Shown here piece after piece: positions 18,212 to 26,256 of a stretch of 34,294 bases of DNA. Source of the DNA: an uncultured Eubacteriales bacterium. Its GTDB lineage: Bacteria > Bacillota > Clostridia > Lachnospirales > Lachnospiraceae. The notes under the pieces were generated by a model. It did no database searches, had not been told where the DNA came from, and worked only from the letters and a program-made list of their open reading frames with translations. The first letter of the stretch is position 1. Every line of letters starts with the position of its first letter. The stretch covers positions 1 through 34,294 of the forward strand of contig OMWM01000015.1 of NCBI GenBank assembly GCA_900314775.1, given 5' to 3'. The translations under genes were made by a program, and so were the position numbers.

Positions 18212-20320
18212 ATGAATTTGGGAAAATCTCTTTTTATAGCGGAGAAACCGAGCGTGGCGCAGGAATTTGCCCGCGTGCTCGGCGTATCCGGCAGTGCAGG
18301 CAAAGGCTATCTGGAATCAGAACAATACGTGGTGACCTGGTGCGTCGGCCATCTGGTGACGATGAGCTATCCGGATGCCTACGACCCGGCACTGAAGAAA
18401 TGGTCGATGAATACGCTTCCCTTTATTCCGGACACCTATAAATACGAGGTCATCGAGGATGTCAGGAAGCAGTATGACATTGTGGCCGGCCTTTTAAACC
18501 GCGAGGATGTCGAACGGATCTACGTGTGTACGGATTCCGGGCGGGAAGGTGAATATATCTACCGCCTTGTCGACCAGATGGCCGGTGTCAGCAATACAAA
18601 GGACAAGCGGCGTGTCTGGATCGATTCGCAGACGGAAGAGGAAATAAAGCGCGGCATACGCGAAGCAAAACCGCTGTCTGCCTATGACAATCTGGCGTCG
18701 GCCGCCTATATGCGGGCGATCGAAGACTACCTGATGGGTATCAATTTTTCGCGAGTCATGACGATCCGGTTCGGCCGGTCGATGGCGGATTACCTGGGCA
18801 GGAAATATGTGGTCATTTCGATGGGGCGCGTCATGACATGCGTGCTCGGCATGGTTGTCCGGCGCGAACGGGAGATACGCGATTTCGTAAAGACGCCGTT
18901 CTACCGCGTTATGGCGGATCTGGAAAACGGAATCAGTGCCGAGTGGCGGGAGACGGAAGGATCCGTTGCCTGGCACAAGCCGGTCCTGTACAAAAATAAC
19001 GGCTTCAAGGCGAAGGAAGATGCGCAGAAGCTGATCGATTATCTGAAGCGGGAGGAACCGTCCGAGGCTCTCATCGAGAGCATTGAGCGGAAGACGGAGA
19101 AGAAGAATCCGCCGCTGCTTTATAATCTGGCCGAGCTGCAGAATGACTGCTCCCGCTTTTTCAAAATGAGCCCCGACCAGACGCTGGCGACGGCGCAGGA
19201 GCTTTATGAGAAGAAGCTGACGACGTACCCGCGAACCGATGCGCGCGTGCTGTCGACGGCCGTGGCAAAGGAGATCGGCCGCAATCTGAGCGGCATCAGC
19301 AGCCTTCCGGAATTCAAGGATATCTGCCGGGAGATCAGCGAGAGCGGCAGCTACCGCAAAATCGCCTCGACAAGGTATACGAACGATAAGCAGATTACCG
19401 ATCATTATGCGATCATCCCGACCGGACAGGGCTTTTCGGCGCTGCGGTCGCTGAGTGCCCGCTCCGCCGCTGTCTATAAGATGATCGTGCGTCGTTTTCT
19501 GAGTATTTTCATGCCGCAGGCGGTGTACAGCCGCGTCAATATGGTCCTGAAAATCCGGACGGAACATTTCTACGCGGGCATCCGCGTACTGAAGGACCCC
19601 GGATATCTGCGCGTACTCGAGGCCGGCCGTCCGCCGCAGGAAGCAGGCGGACAGGATAACGGCACCGACAGTGCACAGACCTATGAGATCCTGTCCAAGC
19701 TGCGCAAAGGCATGAAACTGCCTGTAAAAGGCTTCAGCATCAAAGAGGGAGAGACGTCGCCGCCGAAGCGGTATAACTCCGGTTCGATGATTCTGGCGAT
19801 GGAAAATGCCGGACAGCTGATTGAAGATGAAGAGCTGCGCGAGCAGATCAAGGGCTGTGGCATCGGTACGAGTGCGACGAGAGCGGATATTCTGAAGAAG
19901 CTGGTGAAAATCCGCTATCTGAATCTGAACAGCAAGACGCAGGTGATCACGCCGACGCTGCTTGGCGAGATGGTATTCGATGCGTCCGCCTGTTCCATCC
20001 CGTCCCTGCTGAATCCGGATCTGACGGCGAGCTGGGAGAAAGGCCTGAACTATCTTGCCGAGGGAACGATTACCTCGGATGAGTACATGGATAAGCTGCG
20101 TGGCTTTATCACGAGGCGGACCAACTATGTAAAAGGCATGGGCAGCGTCTACGCCATGCGCAGCTATTACGACAAAGCGGCTGTCTATTATAAAAAAGAA
20201 TCTTCCAGACGGGGAAAGAGTGCCAAATCCTCGAAAACAGAAGGAACCGGGAAAACCGCAAAGACCGGCCGGAAGAAGACAGCGAAAAAGGAAAAGAAAC
20301 AGAAGGAGAATGAGTCATGA
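18212..20320 (+). CDS. topB: DNA topoisomerase III (type IA), divergent subtype
   Basis: Single-strand-passing type IA topoisomerase that decatenates and removes negative supercoils. The N-terminal Toprim domain has SLFIAEKPSVAQ and TDSGREGE (Asp108, Glu112, Glu114); Gly in place of the second Asp of DxD is also seen in Bacillus TopB. The active-site tyrosine is Tyr339 in LTTYPRTD, and CGIGTSATRADIL is present. The usual GRVQTPTL stretch reads GRVMTCVL (205-212). The last 40 residues are Lys/Ser/Thr-rich, a likely DNA-contacting tail; no zinc ribbons are seen. 702 aa, near normal. Start is uncertain: ATG 18212 lies 1 base after GAGG, while TTG 18218 has 7-base spacing and gives MGKSLFIAEKPS. 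It overlaps the CPBP gene by 4 bases. Nothing conjugative surrounds it, so it looks chromosomal. Confidence 0.92.
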   Translation: MNLGKSLFIAEKPSVAQEFARVLGVSGSAGKGYLESEQYVVTWCVGHLVTMSYPDAYDPALKKWSMNTLPFIPDTYKYEVIEDVRKQYDIVAGLLNREDVERIYVCTDSGREGEYIYRLVDQMAGVSNTKDKRRVWIDSQTEEEIKRGIREAKPLSAYDNLASAAYMRAIEDYLMGINFSRVMTIRFGRSMADYLGRKYVVISMGRVMTCVLGMVVRREREIRDFVKTPFYRVMADLENGISAEWRETEGSVAWHKPVLYKNNGFKAKEDAQKLIDYLKREEPSEALIESIERKTEKKNPPLLYNLAELQNDCSRFFKMSPDQTLATAQELYEKKLTTYPRTDARVLSTAVAKEIGRNLSGISSLPEFKDICREISESGSYRKIASTRYTNDKQITDHYAIIPTGQGFSALRSLSARSAAVYKMIVRRFLSIFMPQAVYSRVNMVLKIRTEHFYAGIRVLKDPGYLRVLEAGRPPQEAGGQDNGTDSAQTYEILSKLRKGMKLPVKGFSIKEGETSPPKRYNSGSMILAMENAGQLIEDEELREQIKGCGIGTSATRADILKKLVKIRYLNLNSKTQVITPTLLGEMVFDASACSIPSLLNPDLTASWEKGLNYLAEGTITSDEYMDKLRGFITRRTNYVKGMGSVYAMRSYYDKAAVYYKKESSRRGKSAKSSKTEGTGKTAKTGRKKTAKKEKKQKENES

Positions 20321-21252
20321 CGGGGAGAGGCTTACGGATCCGGGATGCACACAGGCTGCTCTGGATCTCATTCGGATTATTCATGCTCATTTCGTTTGCC
20401 GCGTCCGTAAAACCATTTTCAGACTGGTATCTGCTGGATACGGCAATGGGCGAGCTGGCACTGGTGATACCGGCTGCCATCTTTCTGCGCCGCAGGGACA
20501 GAGACTGGAAAGAGGTCATTTCCGACAAGCCGATGGACGGCCGCAACCTGGCGTTTTCGCTGGGCGTACTGCTCTGCGCGTATCCGCTGCTTGCCATCAT
20601 CAACATGCTTTCGATGCTGTTTGTGAAAAATCAGGTAGCCTCGGCGATGCCGAAGCTGACTTCCTACGGCCTTGTCGGCATGCTGCTGGCCGTTGCCATT
20701 CTGCCGGCGTTCTGCGAGGAATTTCTGTGCCGCGGCATCCTGTTCATGTCCTACAGCAATATCTCGCCGCTGGCGGGTGCGCTGCTCAGCGCGCTCATGT
20801 TCGGCCTGCTGCACCGGAACCTGAATCAGTTTTTCTATACGGTATTTCTCGGCCTGCTGTTTGCCCTGATGGACAGGGCAACGGGCACGATTCAGTCCTC
20901 TGTCACCATGCATATGCTGCTGAACGGCGTGGATGCCACGATCATGTATGTGGCGGCCAGGCGTTACCCGGATACGCTCGAGAGCGCATCCCAGGTGGAT
21001 ATCAGGCAGATGCTGTTTTACGATCAGGACAACATGGCGACGAGCATCATCGCGATTGTACTGGTCAGCGCGTTCTTCGCGGCCTGCATTGCCATTCTGA
21101 TCAGGCAGGCCTTCAAATACAATCATACCTCGCTGAAACCGGATCTGCCGGCGCAGGAGAGGGAAAAATACGGGAAGATCGTGGATCTGCCGCTTATTCT
21201 TTTTATTGCAGTGACCGCCGTCCTGACATTTCTGGGAACGGATTTTCTGTGA
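20317..21252 (+). CDS. CPBP-family intramembrane metalloprotease
   Basis: Predicted multi-pass membrane protein of the CPBP (Abi/CAAX protease-like, Rce1-related) family. The three catalytic motifs are present: Glu134-Glu135 with Arg139 (EEFLCRG), His166 (FGLLHRN), and His199 with Asn203 (HMLLN). About eight hydrophobic segments are visible, including 18-32, 45-57, 79-103, 118-133, 155-165, 172-187, 240-265 and the C-terminal 289-307. 311 aa is typical. The substrate is unknown; in other bacteria the family serves bacteriocin immunity, peptide processing or membrane stress. ATGA overlap with topB (20317-20320) indicates coupled translation, but a functional link with a topoisomerase is not obvious. 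A terminator follows. Confidence 0.88.
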   Translation: MTGRGLRIRDAHRLLWISFGLFMLISFAASVKPFSDWYLLDTAMGELALVIPAAIFLRRRDRDWKEVISDKPMDGRNLAFSLGVLLCAYPLLAIINMLSMLFVKNQVASAMPKLTSYGLVGMLLAVAILPAFCEEFLCRGILFMSYSNISPLAGALLSALMFGLLHRNLNQFFYTVFLGLLFALMDRATGTIQSSVTMHMLLNGVDATIMYVAARRYPDTLESASQVDIRQMLFYDQDNMATSIIAIVLVSAFFAACIAILIRQAFKYNHTSLKPDLPAQEREKYGKIVDLPLILFIAVTAVLTFLGTDFL

Positions 21253-21276
21253 CGGCACAGACGAATCCCTACTGAA

Positions 21277-21319
21277 AAGGTCTGCTATAGCTTCCGGCTA
21301 TAACGGACCTTTGTTTTTT
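21277..21319 (+). terminator. Rho-independent terminator after the CPBP protease gene
   Basis: A 15-bp stem (21277-21291 with 21297-21311) has one mismatch and one G-T pair, a 5-base loop TTCCG and the tail TTTGTTTTTT. It ends the topB-CPBP transcript 25 bases after the stop. Confidence 0.85.
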
Positions 21320-21324
21320 GCTAT

Positions 21325-21353
21325 TTTACAGACGAACAGGATTATTCTATAAT
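21325..21353 (+). promoter_or_regulatory. Strong promoter for the methionine operon
   Basis: TTTACA (21325-21330), a 17-base spacer and TATAAT (21348-21353), almost perfect sigma-A boxes. The expected start near 21360 leaves a leader of only about 34 bases, too short for a SAM (S-box) riboswitch or a T-box. Confidence 0.75.
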
Positions 21354-21393
21354 ATTCAGTAATTGTGAAAAAACGTAAAGCGAGGCGAAGTAT

Positions 21394-23775
21394 ATGGCAT
21401 TAGTGCTCAGACCGGATCCGGCGCTGGATTCGGAGGAGATCGGAGAGGTTGTGAAGGCAGGCAGGTTCGAAAGCCTTTTATCAGAAGATGAAGTGCAGGC
21501 AGTGTACAGGCAGACGGCGGACTGCTGCCGGCCGGTTCTCTGGTATGAACTGACGGGGCCGGACACGGGGATCGCCGCGGCGACGCTGGGAGACGGCCCG
21601 GAGCGCCTGCAGGAGCATTACCGTAAAAACGGCAGTATGCTGGAGATGTATTTTGCCGGAAATCTGGAGATGAAGATTCTCCGGAAGCTTTACGATCAGC
21701 TGCGGGATGCATTGGCAGAAGACGGCCGATATCTGCAGCATTATGCCTTTACCGATGCCGGCAGCACCAGGACGGCTAAGATTATCAGCCGGCTGGGCGC
21801 GGATATCCGCTGCGAAGAAGGCAGCATGATGGTGCCGGAACACAGCACCGTATTTGAATTCCGCTTCAGCAGGCAGAAGGATGCGGCGGCGCCGTCTTTA
21901 TGCCGTGACTGCGGCAATACGGACTGTGTTTTCCGGGAAGAGGAAGCGGCAGATCAGGACATCCGCTCCGTTCTGGAAAAGGGACGCCTGATCGCCGACG
22001 GCGCAATGGGAACGTATTACGATAAGAAAACGGGCGGCGGAAGGCTGTGCGAACGGGCAAACCGAACGGACCCGGATACGATACGGCAGATTCATCTCGA
22101 GTATCTGCAGGCCGGCGCGCGCCTGATCAGGACGAACACCTTTGCCGTCAACCCGGATTTTATTCCCGATGAGGAGGAAGCCGGCATGCTGATTGATGCC
22201 GGATGGCGGATCGCACAGGAGGCCGTGCGCCTTTTCCGCAGCGGCGGCTGCAGCGACCCTGTCTTCATCGCTGCGGATATGGGTGCGTTTGAGGAAGATG
22301 AGACGCGCACCGCAGAAGAGGTATCCGCAGCCTATGTCCGTCTGAGCGATCGTTTTATCGGCCTCGGGGCGAAGGTATTCGTGTTCGAGACGCTGTCGGA
22401 TGACAGGTATATTCAGGAAGCCGTGAAGAATATCCGTGCAAAGGTGCCGGAGGCTTTTATCATCGAGCAGTTTTCGATCGGGCGCAGCGGCTTCACCAAT
22501 GCCGGCCGGAGTCTGGCCTCGCTTTTCCGCGACGCGGCGCGCAGCGATTTGATCGATGCGGTCGGGCTCAACTGCGGAATCGGGCCGGCGCATATGGCGC
22601 AGCTCCTCGGACAGGCGGTCCTGCCGCCGAATAAATTCATCACGGCGCTGCCGAATGCAGGCTATCCGCTTGAACTGCGCGGGAAGATGGTTTACAAAGA
22701 AGATGCCGGTTATTTTATCGGCGAGGAACGGAAAATCGCGGATCTCGGTGTCGATATCCTCGGCGGCTGCTGCGGCACGACGCCGGCGCATATCCGCGCT
22801 CTTCATAATGCGCTGGCAGGCAGCGCAAAGCCGGCGCGCGGGAACGGGCAGGAGATAAAGATGCCCGTTGATCTGGCGGCTGTCTGCTCGGACAGGCACT
22901 ATACGCCTTTTATGAAGAAGCTGGCGGCCGGAGAGAAGGTTTTCGCGGTGGAGCTGGATCCGCCGTTTGACCAGAATGACACGAAGCTGATGAACGGGAT
23001 TGCCCTGATGAAGAAATCCGGTGCGGATATCGTGACGCTGGCCGATTCGCCGCTGGCACGTCCGCGTGCGGATTCCGTGGCGGCTGCCGTCAAGGCGCAT
23101 TATACGATCGGCATGGAAATGATGCCGCATATCTGCTGCCGCGACAAGAATACGATCGCGCTGCGGGCACAGTTTCTCGGCATGTCCATGAACGGTCTGC
23201 GGCATACGCTGCTTGTCACGGGCGATCCGGTGATCCGCGGCGACCGTGAACGCATCCGCAGCGTATTCAATTTCAATTCGATCAAACTCATGGAATATCT
23301 GAAAACGATGAATCAGGAGATTCTTCCGCAGGCGCCGATTTTCTACGGCGGTGCGCTGAATCAGAACACAGGCAGCCCGGACATCATCGCGCGGCGCATG
23401 CAGCGGAAAATGGAAGCCGGCGCCTCCTGGTTCATGACGCAGCCGGTATTCAGCCAGGAGGGCATTGCGCGCCTGGCGCAGCTGCGCGAGATGACAGGCG
23501 CCCGCATTCTGGCCGGCATTATGCCGCTGGTCAGCCGCAGAAATGCCCTTTTCATGCAAAATGAGATGCCAGGTATAGAGATTCCGGATTCGATTCTGCA
23601 GCGCTATCCGGAAGAGGCTTCGCGGGAAGAGTATGAGCAGGCAGCCCTGCAGATCAGTCTGGAACTGATTGACAGGCTGCGGGACTGCTGCGACGGCTAT
23701 TATCTGATGACGCCGTTTAACCGCACCGGCCTGATCCGGAATATTTTGCTGCAGGCAAAGGAGATTGTCCGATGA
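21394..23775 (+). CDS. Three-part fusion: MetH-activation-like domain, homocysteine methyltransferase, methylene-THF reductase
   Basis: The last two parts match the bifunctional YitJ type: a homocysteine S-methyltransferase (about 190-475) with zinc cysteines Cys394 (LNCGIGP), Cys459 and Cys460 (GGCCGTTP), and a methylene-THF reductase (about 507-793) starting FAVELDPPFD (Glu520) with LLVTGDP and FMTQPVF. YitJ is about 610 aa; this protein is 793. The extra N-terminal 185 residues resemble the stand-alone B12-dependent methionine synthase activation protein of clostridia: ATLG (63-66), GRYLQHYAF, MMVPEHS (145-151), and a closing CRDCGNTDCVFR (Cys170, 173, 178). The expected SPGYGD-type AdoMet motif reads TDAGST (120-125). 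GAGG is 8 bases before the ATG. Overlaps metH by 4 bases. The two C-terminal domains are near certain; the N-terminal identity is inference. Confidence 0.88.
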   Translation: MALVLRPDPALDSEEIGEVVKAGRFESLLSEDEVQAVYRQTADCCRPVLWYELTGPDTGIAAATLGDGPERLQEHYRKNGSMLEMYFAGNLEMKILRKLYDQLRDALAEDGRYLQHYAFTDAGSTRTAKIISRLGADIRCEEGSMMVPEHSTVFEFRFSRQKDAAAPSLCRDCGNTDCVFREEEAADQDIRSVLEKGRLIADGAMGTYYDKKTGGGRLCERANRTDPDTIRQIHLEYLQAGARLIRTNTFAVNPDFIPDEEEAGMLIDAGWRIAQEAVRLFRSGGCSDPVFIAADMGAFEEDETRTAEEVSAAYVRLSDRFIGLGAKVFVFETLSDDRYIQEAVKNIRAKVPEAFIIEQFSIGRSGFTNAGRSLASLFRDAARSDLIDAVGLNCGIGPAHMAQLLGQAVLPPNKFITALPNAGYPLELRGKMVYKEDAGYFIGEERKIADLGVDILGGCCGTTPAHIRALHNALAGSAKPARGNGQEIKMPVDLAAVCSDRHYTPFMKKLAAGEKVFAVELDPPFDQNDTKLMNGIALMKKSGADIVTLADSPLARPRADSVAAAVKAHYTIGMEMMPHICCRDKNTIALRAQFLGMSMNGLRHTLLVTGDPVIRGDRERIRSVFNFNSIKLMEYLKTMNQEILPQAPIFYGGALNQNTGSPDIIARRMQRKMEAGASWFMTQPVFSQEGIARLAQLREMTGARILAGIMPLVSRRNALFMQNEMPGIEIPDSILQRYPEEASREEYEQAALQISLELIDRLRDCCDGYYLMTPFNRTGLIRNILLQAKEIVR

Positions 23776-26183
23776 ACAGAGAAGATTTTGCACAGCTTTG
23801 CAGGGATAAAACAGTACTGCTGGACGGTGCGACAGGCACCAACCTGATGAAAGCCGGCATGCCGGCCGGCGTATGTCCGGAGCAGTGGATTCTGGAGCAC
23901 CCCGATGTGATACTGAATCTGCAGCGCGCCTACGTGGAGGCAGGTTCCGACATTATTTTTGCCCCGACATTTACGGGAAACCGGATCAAACTGGCCGAAT
24001 ACGGCCTCGAAAACCGGCTCGAAGAAATCAATACAGAACTGGTCGGCCTTTCCCGGCAGGCAGCCGGCGGCCGCGCGCTGGTCGCGGGTGATCTGACCAT
24101 GACCGGGCAGCAGCTGGAGCCGGTCGGGAAACTCCCGTTTGAGACGCTGGTCGATGTCTACAAGGAGCAGGTAAGGTGCCTCGAGAAAGCCGGCGCGGAT
24201 CTTCTGATCATCGAGACGATGATGAGTCTGAATGAATGCCGCTCCGCGCTGATTGCGGCCCGCGAGACCTGCAGCCTGCCGGTCTGCGTGACGCTTTCTT
24301 TTAATGAGGACGGCCGCACCTTTTACGGGACCGACCCGGAGGCGGCCATCGTCACCTTGCAGGCGCTCGGCGCGGACGCCGTTGGCGTCAACTGCAGCAC
24401 CGGACCGGAGCAGATGGTGCCGATCGTCAGGAAAATGCGGGCGCTGGCTCAGGTGCCGGTGATCGCCAAACCGAATGCCGGCATACCGGAGATGATAGAC
24501 GGCAATACGGTTTATAATATCGGACCGGACGAATTCGCCGCTTCCATGCAGGCACTGATCGATGCCGGCGCAGGTATCGTCGGCGGCTGCTGCGGCACGG
24601 AACCGGCACATATCAGGAAGCTCCATGCGCTGATTGACGGCCGGCCGGCACCGGCGGTAAACAGGGCGCACAGCAGCATCCTTTCATCAGAGAGAAAGAT
24701 TGTCCGCATCGGAGGAGATGAGCCGTTTGCCGCGGTCGGCGAGAGGCTGAATCCGACAGGCAAGAAAAAACTGCAGGCGGCAATCCGCAGCGAGGATTTT
24801 GACTACATCGGGGAGATGGCCGTGTCGCAGGAGCAGGCCGGTGCCGCCGTGCTCGATGTCAATGCCGGTATGAACGGGATTGATGAGAAGAAGATGATGA
24901 AGAAGATCATCGAACAGGTATCGCAGGAGGTAAATCTGCCGCTCTGCATCGATTCCGGCGACCCGGATGTCATCGAAGCGGCGCTGCGGGTGTATCCCGG
25001 CCGCGCACTGGTCAATTCCGTATCGCTCGAGAGCGGCAAGATCGATCGGCTCCTGCCGATTATCCGCAAATACGGCGCGATGTTCATCCTGCTTCCTGTT
25101 TCCGATGAAGGTATTCCGAAAAACATGGAAGAGCGCCGCCGCAATATCCGCGCGATTCTCAGCAGGGCGGAGGCGGAAGGCTTTGAGAAGCCGGATATGA
25201 TTGTGGACGGCCTGGTGGCGACCGTCGGGGCAGATAAGGAGGCAGCGGTCAATACCCTCGATACGATTTCCTTCTGCCGCGATGAGCTGCACATGAATAC
25301 GATCTGCGGCCTGTCCAATATTTCCTTCGGCCTGCCGCAGCGCAAATATATCAATGCGGCGTTTCTGACGATGGCAATCGGGCGGGGGCTGACTGCGGCA
25401 ATACTGAATCCGTCACAGGATATTCTGATGAATGCGGCCTTTTCCGCAGAGCTTCTGATGCACAGAAAAGGCGCCGATCTGCGGTATATCGAGCGCATGA
25501 ACGATTTTGCACAGGCGCAGCAGCCGGAAAAACATACGGCAGAGGTGCCTTCTAATGAAGGCGACCCGGTCTTTGACGCCGTTGTCAAAGGAAACAGAAA
25601 GACCATCACGGCTCTTCTGGAAAAAGCGGTCAGGGGCGGCGCCGACCCGTCAGATCTGATCAATGAGCATATGATACCGGCGATCACGCATGTCGGCGAT
25701 CTTTTTGAGAAGAAGATTTATTTCCTCCCGCAGCTGATTGCGAGCGCGCAGACGATGGAAACCGGCGTGCAGTATCTTGAGCCGATGCTGGTCAGGGATA
25801 ATACAGAAAACCGCGGAACGGTTGTGATTGCCACGGTGGAGGGCGATGTACACGATATCGGCAAGAACCTTGTCGCCTTGATGCTGCGCAACTACGGCTA
25901 TAAGGTGATTGACCTCGGCAAAAATGTGTCTAAGGAGAAAATCGTGGAGACTGCTGTCAGGGAGAAAGCGGATATTATCGCGCTTTCAGCGCTCATGACG
26001 ACAACCATGATGCGGATGAAAGATGTCATCGAGTACAGAGATGCGCAGAAAGTCAGGAGCCGCGTGATTATCGGCGGTGCCTGCATCACACAGGAATTTG
26101 CCGATGAAATCGGGGCGGATGGCTATTCGAAGGATGCCGCGGAAGCAGTGACGCTGGTCGGCAGACTGCTGGGACAGAACTGA
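23772..26183 (+). CDS. metH: Cobalamin-dependent methionine synthase lacking the activation domain
   Basis: Transfers the methyl group from methyl-THF through cobalamin to homocysteine. Domains in order: homocysteine-binding (about 1-295) with zinc ligands Cys208, Cys273 and Cys274; pterin-binding (about 310-570, VGERLNPTG with Glu324 and DVNAGMNG); cobalamin cap (about 590-675); cobalamin-binding (about 680-803) with EGDVHDIGKN, where His694 is the lower cobalt ligand. At 803 aa it stops after the B12 domain, whereas E. coli MetH continues with a 330-aa AdoMet-dependent reactivation domain. That function must come from elsewhere, perhaps the N-terminal domain of the preceding gene. ATGA overlap (23772-23775) couples translation to it. 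The hairpin at 26199-26245 ends the operon. Confidence 0.95.
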   Translation: MNREDFAQLCRDKTVLLDGATGTNLMKAGMPAGVCPEQWILEHPDVILNLQRAYVEAGSDIIFAPTFTGNRIKLAEYGLENRLEEINTELVGLSRQAAGGRALVAGDLTMTGQQLEPVGKLPFETLVDVYKEQVRCLEKAGADLLIIETMMSLNECRSALIAARETCSLPVCVTLSFNEDGRTFYGTDPEAAIVTLQALGADAVGVNCSTGPEQMVPIVRKMRALAQVPVIAKPNAGIPEMIDGNTVYNIGPDEFAASMQALIDAGAGIVGGCCGTEPAHIRKLHALIDGRPAPAVNRAHSSILSSERKIVRIGGDEPFAAVGERLNPTGKKKLQAAIRSEDFDYIGEMAVSQEQAGAAVLDVNAGMNGIDEKKMMKKIIEQVSQEVNLPLCIDSGDPDVIEAALRVYPGRALVNSVSLESGKIDRLLPIIRKYGAMFILLPVSDEGIPKNMEERRRNIRAILSRAEAEGFEKPDMIVDGLVATVGADKEAAVNTLDTISFCRDELHMNTICGLSNISFGLPQRKYINAAFLTMAIGRGLTAAILNPSQDILMNAAFSAELLMHRKGADLRYIERMNDFAQAQQPEKHTAEVPSNEGDPVFDAVVKGNRKTITALLEKAVRGGADPSDLINEHMIPAITHVGDLFEKKIYFLPQLIASAQTMETGVQYLEPMLVRDNTENRGTVVIATVEGDVHDIGKNLVALMLRNYGYKVIDLGKNVSKEKIVETAVREKADIIALSALMTTTMMRMKDVIEYRDAQKVRSRVIIGGACITQEFADEIGADGYSKDAAEAVTLVGRLLGQN

Positions 26184-26198
26184 CCGGATAAAATACGG

Positions 26199-26245
26199 AA
26201 AATGGCGCGTGAGAAAACGAAAAATCGTTTTTCACGCGCCATTTT
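26199..26245. terminator. Bidirectional terminator between metH and the convergent oxidoreductase gene
   Basis: A long stem of 21 pairs with one bulged G: AAAATGGCGCGTGA (26199-26212) and AAAACGA (26214-26220) pair with TCGTTTT and TCACGCGCCATTTT (26225-26245), closing on AAAA. The A/T ends give a short U run on either strand, fitting the convergent genes. Confidence 0.8.
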
Positions 26246-26256
26246 GCCGTCTGTGC

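Noticed and set aside
17431-18303. Long form of the LUD protein with 79 extra N-terminal residues
   Set aside because: It would run through the divergent promoters into topB, and a textbook AAGGAGG sits right before the internal ATG pair.
18530-18555. Missing second Asp in the topB Toprim DxD motif as a loss of function
   Set aside because: Bacillus-type TopB also has Gly at this place (DAGREGE), so the change is normal for Firmicute enzymes.
18212-20320. topB as a sign of an integrated conjugative element
   Set aside because: No relaxase, integrase, transfer gene or attachment repeat nearby; neighbours are ordinary chromosomal genes.
20220-21275. A 351-codon plus-strand frame overlapping topB end and the CPBP gene
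   Set aside because: The competing frame has EExxxRG, HxxN-type motifs, membrane segments and a coupled start; this frame has none.
21898-23793. A 631-codon open frame on the minus strand opposite the methionine fusion gene
   Set aside because: Long only because stop codons are rare on the reverse of GC-ending codons; no motif, no start signal, and fully inside a well-supported gene.
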